This document shows positions 1 through 5,603 of a DNA stretch of 7,598 nt, piece by piece (position 1 is the first letter of the stretch; every line of letters starts with the position of its first letter). Origin of the DNA: Phycisphaerales bacterium UBA7708 (GTDB taxonomy: Bacteria > Planctomycetota > Phycisphaerae > Sedimentisphaerales > Anaerohalosphaeraceae); NCBI GenBank assembly GCA_002482415.1, contig DLFY01000265.1, positions 1-7,598 on the forward strand, read 5' to 3'. The translations under genes were made by a program, and so were the position numbers. The notes under the pieces were generated by a model that was given only the letters and a program-made list of their open reading frames with translations, did not search any database and was not told where the DNA came from.

Positions 1-611
1 TTGCCGACCTTGACGCCGGGCACAATTTTGGTCCAATACGCCCCATTGGCGGCATTGTTGCGATCCGTCCGCCCATAGGCCTGAGCCGTTGTAGCACTCG
101 TGCCGTCCAGAACCCATGCGCCGTTGACCTCGAAATTCCGCATCGTCACGATATACGGAGTAGCGTCCTGATTGGTATCCGACGCATACATCCCGTACAC
201 GCGGTACCGGGCATAAGGAATATTGGTAAAGGTCACTTGCACGCCGTACGGGTCTGTGGTCACGCCGTCATCCAGGTAGCCGACGGACAGCTTGGCTTCA
301 TCACTGCCGGTGCCTTCGCCGGTGTACCAGGTATTGGAGCTTCTCCAGGAAACATCAACGCCCGTTGCGGCACCGGTATCATCTTTCAGGTTCGACATCG
401 AGTTGGTCGCCCAGGGGGTACCTACTGCGGAATTGTGATTCCAGTAGATACCATCCGTTCCGATTGGACCAATCGGGGTTCCGCCGGCCAGTATCTGGTT
501 GGTTGCATTCTCGACAAAATTCATCGAGATAGACGCAGCGGATGCCTGTACGGACATCACCGCCACAGTCGCCAACACGGCGACCCATAGAAATTTGACT
601 GTTTTACTCAT
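1..611 (-). CDS. Secreted PVC-type hypothetical protein, 5' part only (cut by the left window edge)
   Basis: The visible 203 codons start at ATG 611 and run off the left edge with no stop. A strong Shine-Dalgarno AGGAGAGG (complement of 617-624) sits 5 bases before the ATG and fixes the start. Residues 1-25 form a classical signal peptide: basic MSKTVK, a hydrophobic run at 7-21, and an A-S-A cleavage motif at 23-25, so the protein is exported. Residues 27-203 are rich in Gly, Thr, Asn and Trp, low in Cys, and predicted to be beta-rich. They carry IYWNHN (55-60), a L-x-D-x-x-G segment (75-80), SVGYLDDG (109-116), and a 'NIPYARYRVYGMYAS' strand (130-144). This pattern resembles the N-terminal domain of many secreted, often PEP-CTERM-anchored proteins of Planctomycetota and Verrucomicrobiota; function is unknown. 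Whether a PEP-CTERM or other anchor is present cannot be seen. It lies 190 bases downstream of the FecR gene on the same strand and could be co-transcribed or a regulatory target. Confidence 0.82.
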   Translation of the reverse strand, partial: MSKTVKFLWVAVLATVAVMSVQASAASISMNFVENATNQILAGGTPIGPIGTDGIYWNHNSAVGTPWATNSMSNLKDDTGAATGVDVSWRSSNTWYTGEGTGSDEAKLSVGYLDDGVTTDPYGVQVTFTNIPYARYRVYGMYASDTNQDATPYIVTMRNFEVNGAWVLDGTSATTAQAYGRTDRNNAANGAYWTKIVPGVKVG

Positions 612-801
612 AGCCACCTCTCCTGACATAAACGTTATTTTTAGGTTTCACTATTACTCAATACAATTTGTTATCACTGCCTCAAACTCAGGAACAACAC
701 GGCCCTCCTTTCTCACAGGACAGAGTCAATCATTCATTTGCCACTCACACTTCTGCATCAAAGCAGCGATTTATTCGATTGTCAAAGAAAACAGGCACGA
801 C
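612..801. other. Intergenic region between the FecR-like gene and the secreted-protein gene
   Basis: This 190-base gap holds no gene. No convincing intrinsic terminator follows the FecR stop: the only clear hairpin, CTGC-N6-GCAG at 753-766, has a 4 bp stem and no T tract on the minus strand. Read-through from the sigma/FecR unit is therefore possible. A weak sigma-70-like candidate on the minus strand is TTGTAT, 17 bases, TAAAAA within about 635-665, but it matches consensus poorly. The region also holds an orphan Shine-Dalgarno sequence, listed separately. Confidence 0.5.
674..710 (-). other. Orphan strong Shine-Dalgarno with a tiny potential leader ORF
   Basis: On the minus strand AAGGAGGG (complement of 703-710) is a near-perfect anti-16S match. 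It is followed 2 bases later by GTG and 5 bases later by TTG, which open an in-frame run of 7-8 codons ending at TGA (about 674-676). It sits about 90 bases before the real start of the secreted-protein gene. It may be a chance purine run, a ribosome-binding site for a leader peptide, or a remnant of a lost gene. No conserved peptide can be claimed. Confidence 0.2.
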
Positions 802-2493
802 TTATTGCTGAGAGACAGACGACTCCAGCTCCAGCGCCGGGTCGCCAAAAAACGTCCAGTCACCACCGTTGCCGTCGCCGCCATCGGTTGACATGAGCGT
901 TAAAAATCGATCCTGGTTATGAATCTCCACGTCGATATAAGCAAAATGACTGGTCCGATTATAGACAAAATGTTCACCCTGCCGCTTCTGGCCATCCACC
1001 AGAACCCACATATCGGCCTGTACATTTTGCTGAATCACCGTATCCGACATGCCGCACATCGACGTAAACCGGCGGATGCGTACCCCGGGAATCGATGCCC
1101 GGATGGCGTCCAGATCAAAGGTAATTCCCGTATTGGAGTGCATCATGATGCCCGGATGCATCGGCACGCCGAACTGAATTCCGCCCAGGCGAACCAGATG
1201 GACATCCAGGGCTTCCCCGCCGGCATTGCCGCTGATACTGGCAATCGGATTATTGGTAATCTCAATCCAATAGCAGCCGTCGGTTGCCGGACACTGGTCA
1301 AAGGTGTGCCCCTGCGATGTTACAACCTGCGGCGTATCCCCCCCGAACGGAACAAACACACCGTCAATGAAGGGAATTTCGGGAACCGGAAAATAGTGTG
1401 AATGTCCCAATCTTCGATTCACCAGCATTAATTCCTTGAGCACCTTGCCCGAGATAGGCTCAATGCCGACACACTCCCTGCCCGTCCCAAAACCATTTCC
1501 ACCGCCGACAAGATCGGCTAAATCCATCCGTTTGCCCGGCTGGCCGAATGTCGGCTTGGCGGGCAGACGCCGGACATAGGACGACGGCTGAGCCTGCATA
1601 GCTTCCGAAGAAAGCTGACCGGTTTCGCTGACACGACCGGCCAGGCCTTTGGTCAGTTTCATAAGCCCCGCAAATCGAATCGGATCCGAGCCGCTCCGCA
1701 GTTCCACCTTCCCGTCAAACACATGGGCTTCGGTATGGCCGGCGGCATCGGCGGTAACCCCGAATTCCGTCCCGTAATCCACCACTGTGGCCGCCGCGGT
1801 GCGCACCACAAATCCAATCGCGGATTTCGGAACCACCGCGGACAATTTTCCGCTGTAGAGAAATATCTGGTTATAGTCTTCAATGTCGATCTGGGCCGGA
1901 GACTGCAGGATAATCTTAGCCTGGTTATCAAAGGTAATTTCCGCAAAGCCTTCCAGCAGATTCAAGGTGGAATGCGTATAGAGACGATTGTTGTCTTTGG
2001 AAAGACCGGCCGTTTCACTCCATACCGCCTGGCTGCTGCCGGTCAGGGTGGCTACGGCATCCCGGCTCTGCCGGGGGTGGGTCACCACAAATGCAATCAT
2101 CATCAGCAGCGCCGCCGTTGAGATAATCGCCGTATAAAGCGCCACACGCGACACATTCTGCCTTCGCGTGGATACCAGCCGGGTATCCATCTCCGGCAAA
2201 GGGACCGCTTTTTCCAGATGAATCGCCTCCGCTGTCCGTTCATTTTCCGCCAGCGCCATCCAGAGGGCCGACTGGCCAATCTCCTCGATTGAACAGCAGG
2301 AATCCTCACAAAGGGTCACTTCGCCGGGTTTGAGGATGCCGGCACAAAGCGTCATAAAATCAAGATAGTAATTGAGAGCCTCCGGGTCACGCCGAAGACA
2401 GTCAGACAATTCGGCAAATTCCTGGTCGGTAATGACGCCGTCGATCTCTTTAAGGATCAACTCATCCAGTTCAATGTGTCTGTCCAGCGACAT
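802..2493 (-). CDS. FecR-domain membrane protein with C-terminal NPCBM-like carbohydrate-binding domain (putative sigma-factor regulator)
   Basis: A 563-residue protein in four parts. Residues 1-116 are predicted cytoplasmic. The start of this part (L-D-E-L-I-x-K-E-I-D-G-V-I-T-D-Q-E-F, 9-26, then LRRDPEA, 33-39) matches the N-terminal regions of PVC FecR proteins, which resemble anti-sigma regions. Residues about 117-138 are a single hydrophobic helix preceded by basic TRRQNVSR, implying N-in topology. Residues about 148-290 are a FecR domain with the hallmark D-Y-G-T-E-F-G-V (239-246) and A-H-V-F-D-G-K-V-E-L (256-265). Residues about 323-556 are NPCBM-like: GGGNGFGTG (330-338), IPFIDGVFVPFGG (373-385), DMWVLVDGQ (494-502) and DRFLTLMSTDGGDGNGGDW (528-546). 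In FecI/FecR systems FecR controls its sigma partner across the membrane; here a glycan ligand is inferred from the lectin-like domain. The ATG overlaps the sigma stop as TAATG, implying translational coupling. A Cys cluster (C50, C62, C66, C67) is unusual for the N-terminal region. Confidence 0.9.
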   Translation of the reverse strand: MSLDRHIELDELILKEIDGVITDQEFAELSDCLRRDPEALNYYLDFMTLCAGILKPGEVTLCEDSCCSIEEIGQSALWMALAENERTAEAIHLEKAVPLPEMDTRLVSTRRQNVSRVALYTAIISTAALLMMIAFVVTHPRQSRDAVATLTGSSQAVWSETAGLSKDNNRLYTHSTLNLLEGFAEITFDNQAKIILQSPAQIDIEDYNQIFLYSGKLSAVVPKSAIGFVVRTAAATVVDYGTEFGVTADAAGHTEAHVFDGKVELRSGSDPIRFAGLMKLTKGLAGRVSETGQLSSEAMQAQPSSYVRRLPAKPTFGQPGKRMDLADLVGGGNGFGTGRECVGIEPISGKVLKELMLVNRRLGHSHYFPVPEIPFIDGVFVPFGGDTPQVVTSQGHTFDQCPATDGCYWIEITNNPIASISGNAGGEALDVHLVRLGGIQFGVPMHPGIMMHSNTGITFDLDAIRASIPGVRIRRFTSMCGMSDTVIQQNVQADMWVLVDGQKRQGEHFVYNRTSHFAYIDVEIHNQDRFLTLMSTDGGDGNGGDWTFFGDPALELESSVSQQ

Positions 2494-3053
2494 TACTCAT
2501 CTCCTTCTGCAATCAATTTCTGCCGAACACATCGAAGCAGCATTTTGTGAATGCGGGCCATCGTCTTATACAACCCATGCACGGGACGGTCCACCATTTG
2601 AGCCAGTTTTTGCGGAGTCAGCCCCTCCTCATAACGCAAGTACAAAAGCCGGCGATTCTGCTCGTTCATTCCGGAAAGACATTTGCGTAAGGCATGAATC
2701 TTCAGAGATGCGGTATCCAGAACCTTTTCGGCCCTGGCATCAATCAAATCCACCAGGTCGCCGCCGAATTTTAACCGGCTGTTCTGGGTCCGATTATGCA
2801 ATTTGAGAATCTTATAACGAGCCACCTGAACTCCCCACGCCCCGAAATTGGTGCCGGGTTTGTAGTCCTCAAAATTCTTCCACATCCAGGATGCAGTCTC
2901 CTGCATCAGATCCTCGGCATCGGAACGATTCGGGACAAACATGAGGATGAATGTGAAAATGCGACGCTGGTTAGATAAAAACAGACTGATAAAGTCGTCT
3001 TTGTTCGACTTTTCACAATCATTCCCATCTGACTGAGGGTATGTTTCTTTCAT
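2493..3053 (-). CDS. ECF-type RNA polymerase sigma factor, Rhodopirellula/Verrucomicrobium-like family
   Basis: A 186-residue sigma-70 family factor that should direct RNA polymerase to a dedicated promoter set. Region 2 spans about residues 20-90, with D-A-E-D-L-M-Q-E-T-A (45-54) as the core-binding helix and Y-K-P-G-T-N-F-G-A-W-G-V-Q-V-A-R-Y-K-I-L (64-83) covering the -10 recognition part. Region 4 spans about 120-180, with L-x-L-R-Y-E-E-G-L (137-145) and a helix-turn-helix at about 145-171 for -35 contact. There is no region 1 or 3, and the length is typical of ECF factors. The spacing and the PGTNF-x-AW motif recall the sigma subfamily named for Rhodopirellula and Verrucomicrobium; this was not checked by profile search. 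An in-frame TAA lies directly before the ATG at 3053, so this is the furthest upstream start. Its Shine-Dalgarno is weak (AGGG about 11 bases upstream). It overlaps the FecR-like gene by one base, a typical sigma/regulator pair. Confidence 0.93.
   Translation of the reverse strand: MKETYPQSDGNDCEKSNKDDFISLFLSNQRRIFTFILMFVPNRSDAEDLMQETASWMWKNFEDYKPGTNFGAWGVQVARYKILKLHNRTQNSRLKFGGDLVDLIDARAEKVLDTASLKIHALRKCLSGMNEQNRRLLYLRYEEGLTPQKLAQMVDRPVHGLYKTMARIHKMLLRCVRQKLIAEGDE
2501..2506 (-). promoter_or_regulatory. Shine-Dalgarno AAGGAG for the FecR-like gene, inside the sigma gene
   Basis: AAGGAG on the minus strand lies in the last codons of the sigma gene, 7 bases before the ATG at 2493. The sigma stop TAA and this ATG share one base (TAATG). 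Ribosomes finishing the sigma factor can therefore restart on the FecR-like gene, which would keep the two proteins in fixed proportion. The site also decides the FecR start. Confidence 0.8.
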
Positions 3054-3085
3054 TTAATCAACACCCTGCCGTTCATTTATCAATC

Positions 3086-3109
3086 GCATGACTTAAATTA
3101 TGTACATGC
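3086..3109. repeat. Inverted repeat GCATG-N14-CATGC, start-proximal candidate operator
   Basis: Perfect 5 bp arms (3086-3090 and 3105-3109) flank an AT-only-but-two core, 33-56 bases before the sigma ATG. The spacing could suit a dimeric DNA-binding protein or a weak leader hairpin. The arms are short enough to arise by chance. Confidence 0.3.
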
Positions 3110-3146
3110 CCTTATTTAACTATTTTCCTATTGCTAAATACCGTTT

Positions 3147-3163
3147 GGGGTCGAAATTACCCC
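3147..3163. repeat. GC-rich hairpin GGGGT-N7-ACCCC in an AT-rich leader
   Basis: The 5 bp arms GGGGT (3147-3151) and ACCCC (3159-3163) pair perfectly around a 7-base loop, and G-U pairs can extend the plus-strand RNA form. On the plus strand it is followed by GGAAATTTTTATTTTTG, which looks like a rho-independent terminator, yet no plus-strand gene precedes it. On the minus strand no T tract follows, so there it would be a leader hairpin or operator about 95-110 bases before the sigma ATG. Confidence 0.4.
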
Positions 3164-3177
3164 GGAAATTTTTATTT

Positions 3178-3187
3178 TTGTTAACAA
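3178..3187. repeat. 10 bp perfect palindrome TTGTTAACAA
   Basis: A perfect palindrome about 125-135 bases upstream of the sigma ATG. Short AT-rich palindromes of this length are expected about 0.4 times per 400 random bases, so alone it is weak evidence of an operator. Confidence 0.25.
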
Positions 3188-3211
3188 TTTGATAATATAC
3201 GACTCTTCCTG

Positions 3212-3223
3212 TCTGAATTCAGA
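3212..3223. repeat. 12 bp perfect palindrome TCTGAATTCAGA
   Basis: A perfect palindrome about 160-170 bases upstream of the sigma ATG, flanked by CTGT (3210-3213) and ACAG (3228-3231) half-arms. A perfect 12-mer palindrome is expected roughly 0.1 times in 400 random bases. It is the best candidate transcription-factor site in the region, though no regulator is known. Confidence 0.35.
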
Positions 3224-3454
3224 TTTTACAGAAAAAAGTTGTCTCAATTTTTGACGTATAATCCTGACAAGTCCTGTTTTGGTTTCATTTTACTTTAGCC
3301 AATTAACAGATGCAAGAAATGAGGGCATAAATTCTCATAAACTATTTTATTGATTGATTTTACGGAGACTTGACAAGCAGTTCTTCAAATCCGCAAATGA
3401 GACTATTTTTGTAGAATTGAATATTATGACATAGTGTATCTATTTATCAGAACT

Positions 3455-4699
3455 TCAGTCGCGACAAAGAACAGCGGATAGTTTTTTTTGCCTTAATGGC
3501 CCGTGAATCATCCCGTCAATGCCAATCATCAGTGCCAGCAACAGATAACAAGCCGGAACGATATAGAATGCCAGACTCAAGCTGCCGCTCAAATTCCCGA
3601 TATACCCCATCAGCAAGGTAAAGAATGCACAACCAGGAATGCCTGAACAAGACAGTAAAATGAATATCATGGTCTTATCCGCTTCGGGCAGACAATCCGT
3701 GCAATAGCTTTGGATGCTGGGCCAGAACGGAGCCGTGGCAAATCCGGCCAGAAACAGCAGGACAAAAAAAAGCCCCAAATGATTCAGCACGGGAAAACAC
3801 AGCGTAATGAGGGTGCCGCCAATGGCGGATATCACCACCAGCCTGCTGAGCTGATGCTGTCGGATAAAATAAGCCCAGAGGGTTCTGCCCGAGATCATTC
3901 CCGCAGCAAAAACAGCGGTCCCGACGGCTCCGGACCAGGCCGAGGATGAAAAATGCAATTGAATATAGCTGGCCGACCAGAAGGTCAGGCATATCTCCCC
4001 CCCGCCGGCAACAAACATCGCCGCAAAAAACAGCCAGAATCGCCGAATTCGAAGAATCGTCATCGCCTGGTTGTGAACCACAGACCAGTGCAGCGGCTCA
4101 GGATGTTCAGGGCCGGGATGCGTTTTTCGCGGCACCAGCAGCATCGCCGCCGGCAGGATGGCAGCAATGGCGACGGATGCCATCATCAACCGCCAGGACA
4201 CCCCGACCGACAGCAGCCACCCAAACAGAAGCACGGTAAACAGAAGTCCGATCGGCCAGAAAGCGTGAGCAAAATTCAGATACCGCCCCGGCTGGTCCGG
4301 GTGCAAGTCCTGCACAAACGGCGTTGCCAGTCCCTCAATGGCCCCTTCGCCAATACCGGTGACCATCAAGGCAAAAAACAAAATGGCATAATCGGAAGCA
4401 GAAGCGGATAATCCAAGGCCGATGGCGGTCAGTATGAGTGAAATCCCGAAAACACGGCGCTTACCCCAGCGGCCCGCCATAAATCCGCACAGCAGCATGA
4501 AAATCAAAATCATCCCCGCACGCCCAAGCGACAACGCCCCGCCGGCACTGAGGCCGCCTTCCTCCAGTGAAAATTTCAGCTCGCGAGCCAGCGACACCAG
4601 GGCAATCGGCAGTACAATCGATCCGGAAGCGTAAACAAAATAACACAGGAAAACGGCGTAATCATACCATCCAAACACCAATTTTCGTGAGTGCGTCAT
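3455..4699 (-). CDS. Major facilitator superfamily permease, fucose-permease-like subgroup (substrate unknown)
   Basis: A 414-residue integral membrane protein with about 12 hydrophobic helices, the usual MFS length. The loop between helices 2 and 3 carries an MFS motif A variant, G-F-M-A-G-R-W-G-K-R-R (72-82), with Gly where Asp is usual. A polar central loop at about 190-215 joins the two six-helix halves. G-I-G-E-G-A-I-E-G (115-123) and R-Y-L-N-F-A-H-A-F-W-P-I-G (139-151) recall FucP-like sugar porters, where a similar L-N-x-x-H-A-F-F-G-I-G segment occurs; this suggests but does not show a sugar or small polar substrate. The start at 4699 has GGGAG (4709-4713) 9 bases upstream; another ATG at 4707 is out of frame and stops after two codons. 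The gene begins 45 bases after the purQ stop on the same strand, so it probably shares the purL-purQ transcript. No purine link is visible in the protein. Confidence 0.88.
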   Translation of the reverse strand: MTHSRKLVFGWYDYAVFLCYFVYASGSIVLPIALVSLARELKFSLEEGGLSAGGALSLGRAGMILIFMLLCGFMAGRWGKRRVFGISLILTAIGLGLSASASDYAILFFALMVTGIGEGAIEGLATPFVQDLHPDQPGRYLNFAHAFWPIGLLFTVLLFGWLLSVGVSWRLMMASVAIAAILPAAMLLVPRKTHPGPEHPEPLHWSVVHNQAMTILRIRRFWLFFAAMFVAGGGEICLTFWSASYIQLHFSSSAWSGAVGTAVFAAGMISGRTLWAYFIRQHQLSRLVVISAIGGTLITLCFPVLNHLGLFFVLLFLAGFATAPFWPSIQSYCTDCLPEADKTMIFILLSCSGIPGCAFFTLLMGYIGNLSGSLSLAFYIVPACYLLLALMIGIDGMIHGPLRQKKLSAVLCRD

Positions 4700-4711
4700 T
4701 ACGTCATACTC

Positions 4712-4725
4712 CCGGAAATCTCCGG
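4712..4725 (-). promoter_or_regulatory. Small hairpin overlapping the permease ribosome-binding site
   Basis: CCGGA-N4-TCCGG (4712-4716 and 4721-4725) forms a 5 bp GC-rich stem with a 4-base loop in the purQ-permease gap. Two bases of the stem (4712-4713) belong to the GGGAG Shine-Dalgarno at 4709-4713, so folding could lower permease translation. The same stretch also reads as a 10-base tandem TTTCCGGAGA/TTTCCGGGAG. Functional role is inference only. Confidence 0.3.
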
Positions 4726-4744
4726 AAACCGAATCAGTCAGCCC

Positions 4745-5551
4745 TTATAAATTGGACTCCACATAGCCAACCGCATTGGTAAAGATCGTCATACCGTCTG
4801 GCATGCCTTCTTTCTGCTGGGCCGTCAGGCGTGTCCAGCGCGGATGCTGTGTCCAGCGGACAAATCGTTCCGGGTGCGGCATCATGCCCATCACCCGGCC
4901 TGTCGAATCGGTCAGTGCGGCGATATCGTCGGTGGAGCCGTTGGGATTGACCGGGAATGGGCCGGGTTTGCCGTGTTCATCGACATAACGAAATGCCACA
5001 TGGCCGTTGTTGATGATGCGTTCGAGGGTCTGCGGGTCCTGGGTGAGAATCTTGCCTTCGCCATGGGCCACGGGGACATACAGGCGTCGGGTGGGGTCGA
5101 GGAATACGCAGCGGTTCGTGCCGGGCTGCAGATAAACCCAGCGGTCTTCATATTTGCCGCTGTCATTGTCGGTCAGCGTCGCGGGCATATCCGTCAGGCT
5201 CGGCTGTGCCTTGCCGTCGAGGTCGGGCAGCAGGCCGGTTTTAATCAGCACCTGAAAACCGTTGCAGATACCCAGAATCAGCTTGCCCTGCTCGACAAAC
5301 CGATGCAGCGGCTCGGTCAGATGATGTACAACCTGATTAGCCAGCACTTTGCCGGCGGCGACATCATCCCCATAGCTGAATCCGCCAGGGAAAACCAGAA
5401 TATCAAACCCATCCAGCAGGGAGGGATTTTCAATCAAACGATTGATATGAATACGTTCACCTGCGGCACCGGCCAATTCAAACGCGACCTGGGTTTCGAG
5501 GTCACAGTTGACCCCTGCCGCCCGCAACACTAATACTTTTGCCTGTTTCAT
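4745..5551 (-). CDS. purQ: Phosphoribosylformylglycinamidine synthase, glutaminase subunit PurQ
   Basis: This 268-residue class I glutamine amidotransferase releases ammonia from glutamine and passes it to PurL for conversion of FGAR to FGAM in purine biosynthesis (cytoplasm). The nucleophile is C96 in G-I-C-N-G-F-Q (94-100), and the His-Glu pair is H226/E228 in M-M-P-H-P-E-R-F (223-230). V-F-P-G-G-F-S-Y-G-D-D (53-63) matches the oxyanion-loop region, and V-A-H-G-E-G-K (161-167) is the PurQ/PurL-specific strand. It is longer than small PurQ (about 227 residues in Bacillus). With its Y-E-D-R-W-V segment and N-P-N-G-S motif (202-206) it looks more like the glutaminase domain fused to E. coli PurL (GATase_5 type) than like small PurQ. 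It follows purL after 52 bases on the same strand. The ATG at 5551 lacks a good Shine-Dalgarno; an AGCTT-GA-AAGCT palindrome (5563-5574) sits just upstream. Confidence 0.95.
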   Translation of the reverse strand: MKQAKVLVLRAAGVNCDLETQVAFELAGAAGERIHINRLIENPSLLDGFDILVFPGGFSYGDDVAAGKVLANQVVHHLTEPLHRFVEQGKLILGICNGFQVLIKTGLLPDLDGKAQPSLTDMPATLTDNDSGKYEDRWVYLQPGTNRCVFLDPTRRLYVPVAHGEGKILTQDPQTLERIINNGHVAFRYVDEHGKPGPFPVNPNGSTDDIAALTDSTGRVMGMMPHPERFVRWTQHPRWTRLTAQQKEGMPDGMTIFTNAVGYVESNL

Positions 5552-5603
5552 AGTTTATATTCAGCTTGAAAGCTAATCCTTTGATTGGAATTCTTACTTG
5601 TTA

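Larger units (their letters stand above)
3054..3454. other. 400-base AT-rich intergenic region upstream of the sigma gene
   Basis: No open reading frame with a credible start is present, and composition is much richer in A and T than the flanking genes. It must contain the promoter of the sigma/FecR unit (minus strand) and the 3' end of the permease transcript. I find no promoter with good hexamers at 16-18 base spacing: minus-strand TATATT near 3195-3200 has only a poor -35 partner. No clear intrinsic terminator follows the permease stop at 3455. An inverted repeat ATGAG-N10-CTCAT (3319-3338) is too weak to call. Four stronger palindromic elements are listed separately. Confidence 0.6.

Noticed and set aside
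237..590. Plus-strand frame of 117 codons antisense to the secreted protein
   Set aside because: The minus-strand reading has a signal peptide, strong Shine-Dalgarno and continuous open frame to the edge; the plus frame has none of these.
753..766. CTGC-N6-GCAG hairpin as terminator after the FecR-like gene
   Set aside because: The stem is 4 bp and lacks a following T tract on the minus strand.
919..1401. Plus-strand open frame of 160 codons antisense to the FecR-like gene
   Set aside because: It lies over the conserved NPCBM-like domain and looks like no known protein.
3319..3338. ATGAG-N10-CTCAT inverted repeat as terminator of the permease gene
   Set aside because: The stem is only 5 bp and AT-rich with a long loop, and no T tract follows on the minus strand.
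3250..3400. Plus-strand TTGAC(A)-like -35 hexamers at 3251 and 3371 as promoters
   Set aside because: No acceptable -10 hexamer lies at 16-18 bases, and no plus-strand gene follows.
4844..5533. Plus-strand open frame of 229 codons antisense to purQ
   Set aside because: It mirrors a well-conserved purQ with intact catalytic residues, has no recognisable domain and no good ribosome site. It is a by-product of GC-biased codon use.
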